Below are positions 1-8,892 of a DNA stretch of 64,000 bases, piece by piece. Both the position numbers and the translations under genes were made by a program. Origin of the DNA: Risungbinella massiliensis (GTDB taxonomy: Bacteria; Bacillota; Bacilli; Thermoactinomycetales; Thermoactinomycetaceae). The stretch is taken from assembly GCF_000942395.1 (NCBI RefSeq), contig NZ_LN812102.1, forward strand, positions 1,050,143-1,114,142. Reading direction: 5' to 3'. The notes under the pieces were generated by a model. That model saw only the letters and a program-made list of their open reading frames with translations, was not told the DNA's origin and searched no databases. Numbering within the stretch: position 1 is the first letter of the stretch; every line of letters starts with the position of its first letter.

Positions 1-374
1 GGCGCATCGAGCAATGGCTTTCCCGTAACAGCAGCTTGATACCAACCATTTACGGTGGTATCAGCTCCGTTTTCATTCGTCATAATGCCTCGTATAGGAT
101 GAGCATAATGCTCCTCCAATAGCTGTAGTGCTTTCACACTATATTCTGGAACGACATGTGCTTCCGGTGCAGCTGGTGCTCCTACTAATGAGACGGTTAC
201 CACATGATCTTCATCCGCAAACTCATCGATCGTGTGCAGAACAGGGGTTCCAGCTTGGAGGGCACTCTCGACCGAGTGAAGTCCTTCTTGGATCCAGCCG
301 CCTCCTCCCCCTCCGAGGACTGCTCCACCATAGACAGCTGCTTTACCTAGTTCAGCCGTTAACTTGATTTTCAT
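1..374 (-). CDS. DUF917 family protein (5' part; C-terminus beyond window edge)
   Basis: The reading frame is open to the left edge of the window, so only the first 124 or so residues are visible. The N-terminus carries a glycine-rich stretch (GGAVLGGGGGGW) and a segment VSLVGAPAAPEAHV typical of DUF917 (S-methyl-thiohydantoin desulfurase-like N-domain) proteins. These are metabolic enzymes of poorly defined substrate. The ATG at 374 overlaps the TAA of the upstream OPT transporter by one base (TAATG), and a strong AAAGGAGG lies inside the end of that gene, so translation is coupled. DUF917 genes commonly sit beside transporter genes, which suggests the imported compound is the substrate; this is inference. 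Confidence 0.8.
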   Translation of the reverse strand, partial: MKIKLTAELGKAAVYGGAVLGGGGGGWIQEGLHSVESALQAGTPVLHTIDEFADEDHVVTVSLVGAPAAPEAHVVPEYSVKALQLLEEHYAHPIRGIMTNENGADTTVNGWYQAAVTGKPLLDA

Positions 375-1977
375 TATTTGGTACCTCCTTTGGCCGCATC
401 TACGATCGAACCTCCAAAGCTATAGACTGCATCTCCTGCGATAAACCCAGCAGCCACGATCCCCATAGACTTCTCCGCTTCTTCGCCTTTGAACTTGCGA
501 ATGAAGAAACGGATCACGATCCCTGCTAAGACTGCCCAACCTGCTGCAGGCATGGTGATCAATAAACCCGTTGCAAACAAGACTCCTAACTGACGGTTTG
601 GACCACCAATCCATTGCAAGATAGCTCCAGGAATCGCCCACAATAGCAATTTCATCGCTACATCAGAAGAGATTCCAGCTTGAATGGTTGCCACATAAAC
701 ACGGTCAACTGGTGGGACAAGATCTTGTGCAAAGAAGCTCTTGTAGCTGAGGAAAACAGCCAATGCAGCTACTCCAAACGCAACCAAACCAGTGTAGTAT
801 TGCTGAGCTCTACCGTCCTTCTCATACTGACGACTTTTCCCTTTGCGGAGCATATGACCCGCTTTTAAGTCATAACCCATATCTGCAAAAGCCGGTCCCG
901 TCGCTGCACTAAAACCGACGAGTAAAGCCAAAGCTACTGGTGGGAAACCAACCATAATCCCGATCACAAGGGTGATCAACGCCACTGCAAATGCAGGAAA
1001 CCAACCAGAGTGCATGGCAGCAATCCCGACAATCAGTTCATGGAAATAAGCGGCAAAAGCGGCAAAGATCAAAAATCCGATAAACATCGGGACGGACATC
1101 TCAGTCAATAGTCCACCTAACACGGCAATCACAAGAGATACTCCGAGATACATAAGGAAACCTTTGCGAAGCGTTTTATTGGTACTAGCTTCCGAGATAC
1201 CATGTTCTTCGTTTACTGCTATATCTTCTTTTCGTTTTTTCGTAACAACTAGGATCACTTGAACAAGGGCGACTAAACCCGCACCAATCATAAGACCATG
1301 TGGAATATATAGAGATCCCAATTTCATTCCAAAGAGTGGTTCGGAATAACCATTGACTAAAAGACCGATACCAAACATGTTCCGATAAAGGCGGTACCAA
1401 AAGCAGACATTGGAATTCCCATCCAAGTCCCAATAACACCACCTAATGCACCCAAACCAAGGAATTTTGCACGTTTCCCTCCTTGGTCCCCTGCCACAAT
1501 CGCTTCCGCAGTAGCAGTACCAAGTGGCCAAGCACCTGAAGCAGGGAATACACGAGAGTCAAACATTTTATATAGGAGATATGTGTCTACCAACATTGCC
1601 AGCACTGCTCCGATAAACATCGGCAGGATTAGATCCGAACGACCCAGTATGAATGGAATACCGATCGGGATCATCAGGCTATTAGCAGCACCAAACGTTG
1701 CGGAAGAAATAGAGGTCTGAATTAAATTTTGTCGATGAACAGAGCGGAACTTTTTGAGGAAGGCAATCGGAATCCGTGCTAGTACCATTGCAACAATGGC
1801 TCCGATAATCGAAGTACTAGGGGTAACTCCTAATGTCACAATAAGCTGTAGTCCGATAACAGCGCCCAAAATGGCTGTAACAATTACGAGGATGAGAGTA
1901 GCTGGCTCCCATAATCTAGGGTGTTTTTCTTCTACATCTGAAGTTGCTTGTGGTGAGATTGATTCTGTATTCTTCAT
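374..1977 (-). pseudogene. OPT/YSL family transporter, interrupted by a single-base frameshift
   Basis: Two overlapping frames together make one oligopeptide-transporter (OPT) family membrane protein of about 535 residues. The N-terminal frame starts at ATG 1977 behind AGGGAGG and reads MKNTESISPQATSD, then hydrophobic segments, until a stop just after ...FGTAFIG. The second frame resumes at ...NMFGIGLLVNGYSEPLFG and runs to 374. The switch lies near 1376-1382, where the coding strand reads ATCGGAACATGTTTGG; one extra base there would restore a continuous protein. The family imports oligopeptides or metal chelates across the inner membrane. Either the gene is broken or the base was lost in assembly. 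It is coupled to the DUF917 gene downstream. Confidence 0.75.
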
Positions 1978-2592
1978 AGTTGTAGTTGCCTCCCTTAAAA
2001 TAAGATTTCATTTTTAAAAAAGAGGAAATGCAAAAAGTATAAAAACATGATCTTTCTACACTTCTCAAAAAGAATGAATCTATGTATTCCCCCTATCGAA
2101 GTATTTATATTGACTCAAGACTTGCTGTATAATAATTCAAACATTTAAATGTTTCTATATTAGAAACACTGGTACTATATTTATTTAAATGAATTGTATA
2201 GATTGTTTAATTAAATGTAAATATATAATGAAAACATTTTTAAATAAAATAGATATTAATATCTTCCAATAGATTTTGTATGTTTCTGATATTAAAGGTT
2301 CGGTATTCCCAGAAAAAACACAAAAATATCATCAGATCAAAATAAACCTTTTGATTGCTTTTCCCAAGGGATTCGAGGGGGATCAGACGAATATTTACTC
2401 TATAAGACACGACAAAGATAATAATGCTTATCGTAGCGGATCGAGTAATCTGGTTTGATTAATAATTATTACATAAAGAATTTGATTTCTAATCTCAAAA
2501 TACCCCCTGACTCACACTTTCCGCTTGTATCGCAAAGCTAAATAATCAACTCTTTACAGGTACTAAGTTTTCTTTATTTTTCTCTAAGGAGA
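1978..2592. other. AT-rich intergenic region
   Basis: Apart from the overlapping palindromes at 2139-2167, no gene is supported here. The one short open frame at 2276-2458 has no ribosome-binding site and an unremarkable composition. The region separates the divergently transcribed OPT operon and the 2H phosphoesterase gene and should hold both promoters. I could not assign clear -35/-10 pairs. Confidence 0.5.
2139..2167. promoter_or_regulatory. Two overlapping inverted repeats upstream of the OPT operon
   Basis: A perfect 16-base palindrome AAACATTTAAATGTTT (2139-2154) is followed, sharing its last four bases, by GTTTCTA TAT TAGAAAC (2151-2167; seven-base arms). The pair lies about 160 bases upstream of the OPT start in a very AT-rich intergenic stretch. 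Overlapping dyads of this type are what dimeric repressor or activator operators look like. The regulator is unknown. Confidence 0.35.
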
Positions 2593-3183
2593 GTGTTTAA
2601 AATAGTAACACAGTATGTTGATAACATCTGTCAGTGGGAAAAATGGCAACAGAAATACAGATTCGGAGTACTCTTGCTCTTCCCACCTAACCCTCTACTT
2701 GCTAAAGTGAATGAGCTCCGAGAAAGGTATGATCCAAAATCTTCAGCAGCTTGCAACGCTCACATTAGTCTTACAATTCCTGTACCCAGACCTCTCAGCA
2801 TGGCTGACTGGAACGAATTAGAGATAATCTCATCAGGTATTAAATCTTTTTCCATTCGTTACGGTCCGTTGAAAAATTACTTACCGCATCCTGGAGTTTG
2901 TTTGGCTATAGAACCACAGGAAGAATTAGATAAGATCCGAATAGCTTTAGAAAAGGCATCGGTGTTCGATGGAGCACAAAAACGTCAATTTCCATTTTCA
3001 GCACATATGACGATAGCGGAATTTATTACAATTGAACAAACAAAGGAATTAATGATTAAACTTAAGGACGTAGCACCTATTGGCGATTTTATTTGTACTA
3101 GTGTTTCTTATGCGGTACCTGATAGCAACTTCCGTTTTACAGAACGTGCACGGTTAAAGCTATCTGATTCACCAAAATTGTAA
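2593..3183 (+). CDS. 2H phosphoesterase / 2'-5' RNA ligase-like protein
   Basis: The 196-residue frame carries the two tetrapeptide signatures of the 2H phosphoesterase superfamily: HISLT (about residue 56) and HMTIA (about residue 138), whose histidines and Ser/Thr form the active site. Family members cleave or ligate 2',3'-cyclic phosphates in RNA or nucleotides in the cytoplasm. The start is uncertain. The first in-frame GTG (2593) begins only one base after the SD-like AAGGAG (2586-2591), which is too close. A non-standard start a few codons on, such as ATA at 2602, would fit the spacing better. It appears to be a single-gene unit. Confidence 0.7.
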   Translation: MFKIVTQYVDNICQWEKWQQKYRFGVLLLFPPNPLLAKVNELRERYDPKSSAACNAHISLTIPVPRPLSMADWNELEIISSGIKSFSIRYGPLKNYLPHPGVCLAIEPQEELDKIRIALEKASVFDGAQKRQFPFSAHMTIAEFITIEQTKELMIKLKDVAPIGDFICTSVSYAVPDSNFRFTERARLKLSDSPKL

Positions 3184-3326
3184 AAGTATAAGTATTAGGT
3201 AGGGGATTTATAAAATTGATTATCTTTTTATGTTGAGACATAGAGAGATCAAACTTATTTCGACGAGAAATAATGGGAAGGGTAATTACGGTTAATTACT
3301 AATATTCATTAAACATAAAAAAGTAA

Positions 3327-3347
3327 AACTCCCTCACCTGGGGAGTT
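3327..3347 (-). terminator. Rho-independent terminator
   Basis: Arms AACTCCC and GGGAGTT enclose a seven-base loop. On the minus strand the hairpin is followed by TTTACTTTTTT. It serves the broken gene at 3371-3782 and may also act on the phosphoesterase transcript. Confidence 0.7.
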
Positions 3348-3370
3348 CTACTATACTAATATTAGTGTAT

Positions 3371-3782
3371 TTATAAACCCAAAATCTGTTTTTCCTTCAG
3401 TTGAAATTCTTCTTCTGTGATAATTCGTTGGTCACTCAAATCCGCAAACTTCTTTAATTCATCTGCTTGGCTGTCATTTGAAGCCTGAGAGGAACTAGAT
3501 TGTTTACCGATCGAATTTCTAACGTGATCGATAAACCATTCCACATCCCCAAAATTAATCCAATTCATCTTCACTTTATTTCCAGATGAGAAAAATGAAA
3601 TGGTATGACCCATCATTCCCTTACTCAAATCAATCGAACTAATATTGGAGTATGGAAAAGTTTACTAAATCAAATGGAACATGCTCCCGTTTGCGGATAT
3701 AAAATCATAATCCCTTTTCATAAAGATCAAGCTGAGCTTTCAATACACCTAAATCGCCTTTATTTTTCGTATGGTGGAACAT
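3371..3782 (-). pseudogene. Broken mosaic: endonuclease-like N-terminus joined to PH/SHOCT-domain C-terminus
   Basis: An ATG at 3782, behind GGGAGGAG, starts a frame reading MFHHTKNKGDLGVLKAQLDL and then a TGA stop. The same frame continues after the stop with REHVPFDLVNF. Both pieces resemble the N-terminus of group-I-intron-type PD-(D/E)XK endonuclease-like proteins. At about 3648 the homology moves by one base (a TTTT run) into a frame reading PYSNISSIDLSKGMMGHTI, typical of a bacterial PH domain, ending in a C-terminal SHOCT motif (DELKKFADLSDQRIITEEEF). So there is one stop and one frameshift, and possibly two unrelated genes fused by deletion. The last 85 residues remain open from TTG 3628. 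It is unlikely to be functional. Confidence 0.55.
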
Positions 3783-3806
3783 CGAAATCTCCTCCCATAA
3801 AAGCAC

Positions 3807-3855
3807 AAAAAAAGTGTCATCTCAGATCAAAGTGATCCAAGATGACACTTTTTTT
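3807..3855. terminator. Bidirectional terminator before tRNA-Arg
   Basis: Arms AAAAAAAGTGTCATCT and AGATGACACTTTTTTT are perfect complements around a 17-base loop. Poly-T on both strands fits termination of the minus-strand tRNA transcript and of anything arriving from the other side. Confidence 0.85.
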
Positions 3856-3858
3856 GTT

Positions 3859-3935
<77 letters not shown>

Positions 3936-4003
3936 AAAAGAAGATCTACGTTCAATTCAGTGAACAGGATTATATTAACGTAGATCAGACATATTGTCAA
4001 CTA

Positions 4004-5158
4004 TTAAGATTTGGATTTTAACACAAATGTACCGCCTAATTTTTCTGCTGGTCGTCCATCCACTTGACGATAGCTTACTTGAACCGTTCGATCGTCCATT
4101 ATCGTTAAAATCACATAGGTTGGATAAGGAGCTACGATCGGAAGGGAGATACTTCCGGGATTGAGAAACAATCGTCCATCTTCCATTTCCGCAATCGGAA
4201 TATGAGTATGTCCATAACAAACAATATCCGCATTTACTTCTTCGGCCCGATATCGAAGAGGCATCTTGGTAGCTTTTACATTGTATCGATGGCCATGAGT
4301 CGCATAGAAGCGAAGTCCCTCTGCCTCCCAGTGCTCCTCTTCCGGCACCATCTCCCAATCACAATTGCCTTTAACTACACTTAATGGCACTTTCGGTAAT
4401 TCATGTTTTTCTGTACAAAAATCCCCACAATGAATCACATAATCTGCTTTTTCTCGTTCTACAATTTGTTTCAGCAGATTAGCTTTTCCATGGGAATCAC
4501 TTACGATCAATACTCTCATCTGTTTCTCCTGTCGATTTCCCGCAAAGCGAAAGTGCTTTGTTAGTTCTTCTATTAATTTTTTGGTTGCTTGGGAACGATG
4601 ACTTATCTGCTGCCTTCTTGGTATCCCAAGCTCTGCCATCGTAACACCTTCTTCTGGCAGATAAAAGAGTGGATCATAACCAAATCCTCCACTCCCTTGC
4701 AATTCGTCGACGAGAACACCATGCAATTCACCTCTGACGGTGAGCGTTTCTTCACCTGGAATCGCCAGTGCCATTACGCAGACATAATAAGCTCCTCGCT
4801 CATTACAAGGAACCTGACGAAGTTTTTGGAGAAGTTTCTCATTGTTCTCCAAGTCACTAGCATGCTCTCCAGCATAGCGAGCAGAGTAGATACCTGGCTC
4901 TCCATCTAGCGCAGGGACGACGAGCCCCGAATCATCTGAGATGACTGGGACATTTAACCACTTCGAGATCTCTTCCGCCTTTTTGCGGGCATTTCCCTCA
5001 AAGGTATCGGCATCTTCCGTTACCTCAGGCGCATTTGGAATGTCATGTAATCCTTTCACTTCTATACCCAGCTGTTCATAAAACAGACCACGAAATTCAC
5101 GGATCTTGTTCTGATTACTAGAAGCAATGATCACATATGGAAAAGGCCATTCGGTCAC
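4004..5158 (-). CDS. rdgB: XTP/dITP pyrophosphatase fused to a YfcE/YsnB-type phosphodiesterase
   Basis: Residues 1 to about 205 are a HAM1/RdgB pyrophosphatase ([43 protein letters not shown]), which removes non-canonical XTP/dITP. From residue 214 a complete calcineurin-like phosphodiesterase follows, with metal motifs DSHG, HCGD, GNCD, THGH and GHTH. In B. subtilis these are separate neighbours, ysnA and ysnB. Here the frame runs through without a stop. An AGGAG (4526-4530) six bases before the internal ATG (4519) could still start the second domain alone. Translation begins at GTG 5158, overlapping the rph stop by four bases. Fusion versus loss of a stop cannot be decided here. Confidence 0.9.
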   Translation of the reverse strand: MTEWPFPYVIIASSNQNKIREFRGLFYEQLGIEVKGLHDIPNAPEVTEDADTFEGNARKKAEEISKWLNVPVISDDSGLVVPALDGEPGIYSARYAGEHASDLENNEKLLQKLRQVPCNERGAYYVCVMALAIPGEETLTVRGELHGVLVDELQGSGGFGYDPLFYLPEEGVTMAELGIPRRQQISHRSQATKKLIEELTKHFRFAGNRQEKQMRVLIVSDSHGKANLLKQIVEREKADYVIHCGDFCTEKHELPKVPLSVVKGNCDWEMVPEEEHWEAEGLRFYATHGHRYNVKATKMPLRYRAEEVNADIVCYGHTHIPIAEMEDGRLFLNPGSISLPIVAPYPTYVILTIMDDRTVQVSYRQVDGRPAEKLGGTFVLKSKS

Positions 5159-5919
5159 GATTTAGATCCCTCCACTTGATTTACACCCTTCACCAATTGA
5201 GCGCGCCCTCCTAATGCTTCTTTTTGAAGGTCAATTAGTTCTTGTACTCCTTTTTCACCTAGCGCTAAAAGGTCATTTAACTGGTCTCGGGAAAATGGAT
5301 TCTCTTCTCCCGTCCCTTGTAGTTCAATGTATTTACCGTCCCCTGTCATCACAATGTTCATGTCAACTAGGGCATGGGAATCTTCTTCATAGCAAAGATC
5401 TAGACATGCTTTTCCATTTACGATCCCTACACTGGTGGCTGCAAGGAAATCACGTATCGGTAGTTCTGGTAAAATTTGATTTTCCACTAATGTCGCTAAA
5501 GCGTCTACCATCGCAACATATGCTCCCGTAATCGAAGCGGTGCGGGTGCCTCCATCTGCTTGTATAACATCACAGTCGATCCAAATGGTGCGCTCACCCA
5601 ATTTCTTTAGGTCTACTACAGAGCGAAGTGCGCGCCCGATCAAGCGCTGGATCTCCATGGTTCGCCCACCCAATTTACCCTTAGCTGCTTCCCGAATATT
5701 GCGGGCTTGGGTCGCACGAGGTAACATCGAATATTCTGCAGTGATCCAACCTTTTCCACTATTGCGCAAAAAAGGTGGTACACGTTCTTCTACTGTTGCA
5801 GTACAAATAACACGAGTATCTCCAACTGAAATAAGCACTGATCCTTCAGCATGTTTTATGTAGTTGCGTTCCAATATTACATTACGTAATTGATCTAACT
5901 CTCTTCCGTCTAATCTCAA
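5155..5919 (-). CDS. rph: Ribonuclease PH
   Basis: A phosphorolytic 3'-5' exoribonuclease that trims the 3' ends of tRNA precursors and works as a hexamer in the cytoplasm. Family blocks are all present: [52 protein letters not shown] [37 protein letters not shown], and [22 protein letters not shown] chose TTG 5919 because GGAGGG (5927-5932) lies seven bases upstream and the product then begins [12 protein letters not shown], as in other RNase PH proteins. The longer frame from 5934 places the SD inside the coding region. The gene overlaps the following rdgB by four bases and follows gerM, as in Bacillus. Confidence 0.95.
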   Translation of the reverse strand: MRLDGRELDQLRNVILERNYIKHAEGSVLISVGDTRVICTATVEERVPPFLRNSGKGWITAEYSMLPRATQARNIREAAKGKLGGRTMEIQRLIGRALRSVVDLKKLGERTIWIDCDVIQADGGTRTASITGAYVAMVDALATLVENQILPELPIRDFLAATSVGIVNGKACLDLCYEEDSHALVDMNIVMTGDGKYIELQGTGEENPFSRDQLNDLLALGEKGVQELIDLQKEALGGRAQLVKGVNQVEGSKS

Positions 5920-6043
5920 GGATGTTCCCTCCAATCATTCTTTCAGTATAGCATACCCCTAGGGCTTCTTTTTGAAAAACAACCAAAGAAAAGACCCCTT
6001 TCTCTTAAAAAAGAAAGAGATCCTTTGACCGAGAGCTAAAACT

Positions 6044-7102
6044 CTAAAGCTGGCTCGGGTTCACATATTGCGGGCGATCAACTGGTACTTCTGCCTGCTT
6101 TCCATTGCTACTAACTCCAATCGTTTGATTGCCATTCACTGTAATCTTCACTTTTTTCGCTGTGGTATTTTCTGTTAAAGATAGCACAATGGAGTTTAGT
6201 ACATTATTGCCAGCACTGTTATTTTGATACTGTAACATAGCCTCATTAAAATCGGCGTAGAGTGTATCCCCTTTTAACTCCACTTTATTTAACGTTACAG
6301 CAGAATCCATCACATTAACAAGTTGCGAACCATACTTTGGTCCTCTGATCAGCTCCGCAATGGTAGTAGCTGCTACATTCTCTGAGCGGTCGACCATCCG
6401 GGTGACAGGTACATAGAAGACCTTTTTATCATGATTTTGCATGAGATAGTAAACCGTGACCGGCATGGAACGGGTGATATCGATTCCCGCTGACAGATCG
6501 ATATTGATCCCATTGGATCGTGTTAATCCCGCTGTATTAGATTTCCCTTTTGCTTGAAGCGGGGCACCCTCTACATAAAGATTTACTTCTTTAATCTGAG
6601 GATGACTGGTGAGAGACCAAGTAATTGCTTGAAAAATTTGCTGTTCTTTTGCTACATCATAACTTAAAAACTCTTTTGAGAACTCCACAGTTGCTTTACC
6701 ATTGTCTACCTTTAGCGCCTTCACAGTTGTTCCTTTTGGAATAACAGCAGTAAAACCATTAGGTAGTTTGGCTGCATCAGGGGCATCTTGAATCAATTTC
6801 TGTACAATCGCTTTTGCTTGGGCTTGTACATCTTTGTTTTCTGTCATAGGGACTGTATATGGTGCAACATACTGCGAATCAGTCAAGAAGTAAAGTTCTG
6901 CACTTCCTTGCTTTTCCTGTGTTGCTTCTTGCTTTGCCTCGGTTTGATTTTTTTGAGCAACGGCTTCGGCATTAATCACTTGCACTGGAGGTGGATCAAT
7001 TGGAGTGCTAGTTTTTTCCGAATCACTTGTGAATGAACATCCGACTACAACTAACGGAAACAGTAACAGAGCGGCAGTAGCCTGTGGTAATTTCTTTGAC
7101 AT
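6044..7102 (-). CDS. gerM: Spore germination lipoprotein GerM
   Basis: The 352-residue protein has a lipoprotein signal (hydrophobic run ending VVVGC; the cysteine would be lipidated) followed by a Thr/Pro/Gln-rich linker. Two GerM domains follow, at about residues 70-185 and 215-330, both with LYFL/VYYL and later VTVNG-type strands. GerM acts in the forespore or mother-cell envelope in sporulation and germination. ATG 7102 is chosen because GGGAGGA sits seven bases upstream; the TTG at 7117 is inside the SD region. The position between racE and rph is the Bacillus arrangement and argues for an endospore former. Confidence 0.92.
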   Translation of the reverse strand: MSKKLPQATAALLLFPLVVVGCSFTSDSEKTSTPIDPPPVQVINAEAVAQKNQTEAKQEATQEKQGSAELYFLTDSQYVAPYTVPMTENKDVQAQAKAIVQKLIQDAPDAAKLPNGFTAVIPKGTTVKALKVDNGKATVEFSKEFLSYDVAKEQQIFQAITWSLTSHPQIKEVNLYVEGAPLQAKGKSNTAGLTRSNGINIDLSAGIDITRSMPVTVYYLMQNHDKKVFYVPVTRMVDRSENVAATTIAELIRGPKYGSQLVNVMDSAVTLNKVELKGDTLYADFNEAMLQYQNNSAGNNVLNSIVLSLTENTTAKKVKITVNGNQTIGVSSNGKQAEVPVDRPQYVNPSQL

Positions 7103-7174
7103 TCTTTTTCCTCCCAAGGGACAAGTATTAGTACATATATATCGGTCCCTTGGAGAAATATCCCTAGTTTCTCT

Positions 7175-7999
7175 CTATTTTTTAAAAGAAGTTTGATAAT
7201 CTCGTAGATCCACATGTTGAACACTGGGATCATCCAATAGAAGCCATTTGCGGATAATCGTTTGAAAACTAGCAGGAGAACCCGTAGTGAAAAATTGGTG
7301 TTCCACCTTACCTACTCCTTTTTCCACTAAATCCAATTTTTCTAAGACCATCTCCAAATCAATTGCTGTTTCTTCTGCTGGACTAATAATCTGTACTGCT
7401 GGGTCTAACACAGCTCGAATTAAGTTTTCAATCAAAGGAAAATGCGTACAACCTAACACCAAAGTGTCAAACTCCTGCTCTTGTAGCTCTTGTAACTCAT
7501 CTTCGATTACCCTTTTTGCCATCGGCCCATCCCATTGACCACTTTCTACTAAAGGTATCAAATTGGGAGTAGCAGATCCCAAAACGTGAATCTTTGGGTC
7601 TACTTTGGCAATTGCTCGAACATATGCTTGACTGTCAATTGTTGTTTTCGTTCCAATTACCGCTACTCTTCTGCTTTGGGTCACCTTAGCGGCAGCTCTC
7701 GAACCAGGGTGAATTACCCCAATCACCGGGATCGATATCGCTTTTTGTACTGCTTCCAACGCTGCTACCGTTGCAGTATTACAAGCGATGACCAATGCTT
7801 TTAATGGAAATTGGGATAAATACGAAACTAACTCTAACGTAAAAGACTGAATCTCCTGCATCCGTCTCGGACCATAGGGACAACGAAGAGTATCTCCGAA
7901 ATAATAGATTGTTTCTTGTGGTAGTTTTTTCATGATCTCTTTGGCAATGGTAAGCCCGCCAACTCCAGAATCAATTACTCCGATCGGGTTTATTTTCAT
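7175..7999 (-). CDS. racE: Glutamate racemase
   Basis: A cofactor-independent enzyme that makes D-glutamate for peptidoglycan in the cytoplasm. The N-terminal IGVIDSGVGGLT motif is present, as are both catalytic cysteines: C73 in ACNTAT and C184 in GCTHFP. The usual YFGDTLRCPYG motif is also there. Length (274 residues) is normal. The synteny marR-racE-gerM-rph matches B. subtilis, where this gene is racE; murI is the general name. Confidence 0.95.
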   Translation of the reverse strand: MKINPIGVIDSGVGGLTIAKEIMKKLPQETIYYFGDTLRCPYGPRRMQEIQSFTLELVSYLSQFPLKALVIACNTATVAALEAVQKAISIPVIGVIHPGSRAAAKVTQSRRVAVIGTKTTIDSQAYVRAIAKVDPKIHVLGSATPNLIPLVESGQWDGPMAKRVIEDELQELQEQEFDTLVLGCTHFPLIENLIRAVLDPAVQIISPAEETAIDLEMVLEKLDLVEKGVGKVEHQFFTTGSPASFQTIIRKWLLLDDPSVQHVDLRDYQTSFKK

Positions 8000-8087
8000 C
8001 TGGTAACGTCATCTCCTATCTCGTCCCATCTGTCCTCACCTATATCATGGTTGATTTGCCTTATGATATGTAAATCCAAAAGTAAAT

Positions 8088-8117
8088 GCCCCCTTCTACT
8101 TCTCTCAGGAAGGGGGC
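8088..8117 (-). terminator. Rho-independent terminator
   Basis: Arms GCCCCCTT and AAGGGGGC enclose a 14-base loop just after the MarR-family stop codon. On the minus strand the tail is ATTTACTTTT. Confidence 0.75.
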
Positions 8118-8124
8118 CGAATTA

Positions 8125-8577
8125 TTAGGATTTATTCATTTGTTCGTGTAATTGAGTCAACATCTTCGTAATCCGAATAGCTTCTGCCTCAGAAATGGAA
8201 CCAATCATCTTGGTTAAGTATGCTTGTCTAGCCTCTAATACTTGATCGATAATTTCTTTCCCCTTAGAAAGCATATGAATACGAACTACTCTACGGTCCC
8301 GTTCATCACGCACCCGTGCAACTAATTCATTTTTTTCCATTCGATCGACTAAATCAGTCATCGTGCTACATGCCAAAAACATCTTTTGGCTTAGCTCGCC
8401 AATAGTAAGATCGCCCTCTTCATATAACCAAATGAGTGCGGAAAACTGTGGCTGCGTTATTGGAAATCGGGTCAGTATCTCGCGTCCTTTTCGCTTCACG
8501 ATCGTACTCACTTCACGAAGTAGACGCTCAATTAGCACTATGGATTCTTGCGTCATCGGTTTCTCTAGTTCGCTCAT
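8125..8577 (-). CDS. MarR family transcriptional regulator (YsmB-like)
   Basis: The 150-residue winged-helix regulator contains PQFSALIWLYEEGDLTIGELSQKMFLACSTMTDLVDRMEKNELVAR followed by the wing motif RDERDRRVVRI, as usual for MarR. It starts at ATG 8577 behind AAGGAG; the longer open frame to 8721 lacks a site. It precedes racE, as ysmB does in B. subtilis. No inverted repeat resembling a MarR operator was obvious beside it. Its ligand is unknown. Confidence 0.88.
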   Translation of the reverse strand: MSELEKPMTQESIVLIERLLREVSTIVKRKGREILTRFPITQPQFSALIWLYEEGDLTIGELSQKMFLACSTMTDLVDRMEKNELVARVRDERDRRVVRIHMLSKGKEIIDQVLEARQAYLTKMIGSISEAEAIRITKMLTQLHEQMNKS

Positions 8578-8738
8578 ACAACTCTCCTTTTTCTGTGACA
8601 GAGAATATCTTAATAAAACATTATAATACATTTCAACAAAAAATGGGATTCTCATTGTTTCCTTTGAAAGGAATTGATAATAGGCAAATCCATTTTGCGA
8701 GTGAACGAGTCCCTCTATCAACTACCATCGTGTTACAC

Positions 8739-8744
8739 TATAAT
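8739..8744 (+). promoter_or_regulatory. -10 element for the leader-MFS transcript
   Basis: A perfect TATAAT lies 39 bases before the leader ORF start (8783). The -35 region is not obvious. Transcription would start near 8751, giving a leader RNA of about 140 bases ahead of the MFS gene. Confidence 0.5.
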
Positions 8745-8782
8745 AATCTGAAAAGTACGGTAAATGGAAGAGGAGGAAAGAC

Positions 8783-8812
8783 ATGCTGACAAATGCAAGA
8801 CCTCCCTGCTAA
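8783..8812 (+). CDS. Nine-codon leader peptide upstream of MFS exporter
   Basis: ATG 8783 opens the peptide MLTNARPPC, which ends at TAA 8810-8812. A perfect AGGAGG (8771-8776) with a six-base spacer precedes it, a better ribosome site than most real genes here have. Its Pro-Pro codons (CCTCC, 8801-8805) are complementary to its own SD. A short well-initiated ORF before a hairpin that hides the SD of an exporter is the arrangement of translational-attenuation leaders of antibiotic-resistance genes such as erm and cat. The inducer and stall site are not known. Confidence 0.55.
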   Translation: MLTNARPPC

Positions 8813-8840
8813 TCTAGTGAGTTACATCGTTCACGAGCAC

Positions 8841-8880
8841 CTCCTATTTTGATTGGTACATTTCAATCAATCAAAAGGAG
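8841..8880 (+). promoter_or_regulatory. SD-sequestering hairpin before MFS gene
   Basis: Left arm CTCC, two bulged bases, then TTTTGATTG (8841-8855) pairs with CAATCAAAAGGAG (8868-8880) around a 12-base loop. The right arm includes the upstream SD AAGGAG of the MFS gene. The more proximal GGAG (8882-8885, seven bases before ATG 8893) sits right at the foot of the helix. CCTCCT at 8840-8845 can alternatively pair with the leader SD at 8771-8776, so competing folds exist. Confidence 0.6.
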
Positions 8881-8892
8881 CGGAGCTTAATA

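Noticed and set aside
2276..2458. 60-codon open frame on the plus strand
   Set aside because: No ribosome site, composition like the AT-rich surroundings, no recognisable motif.
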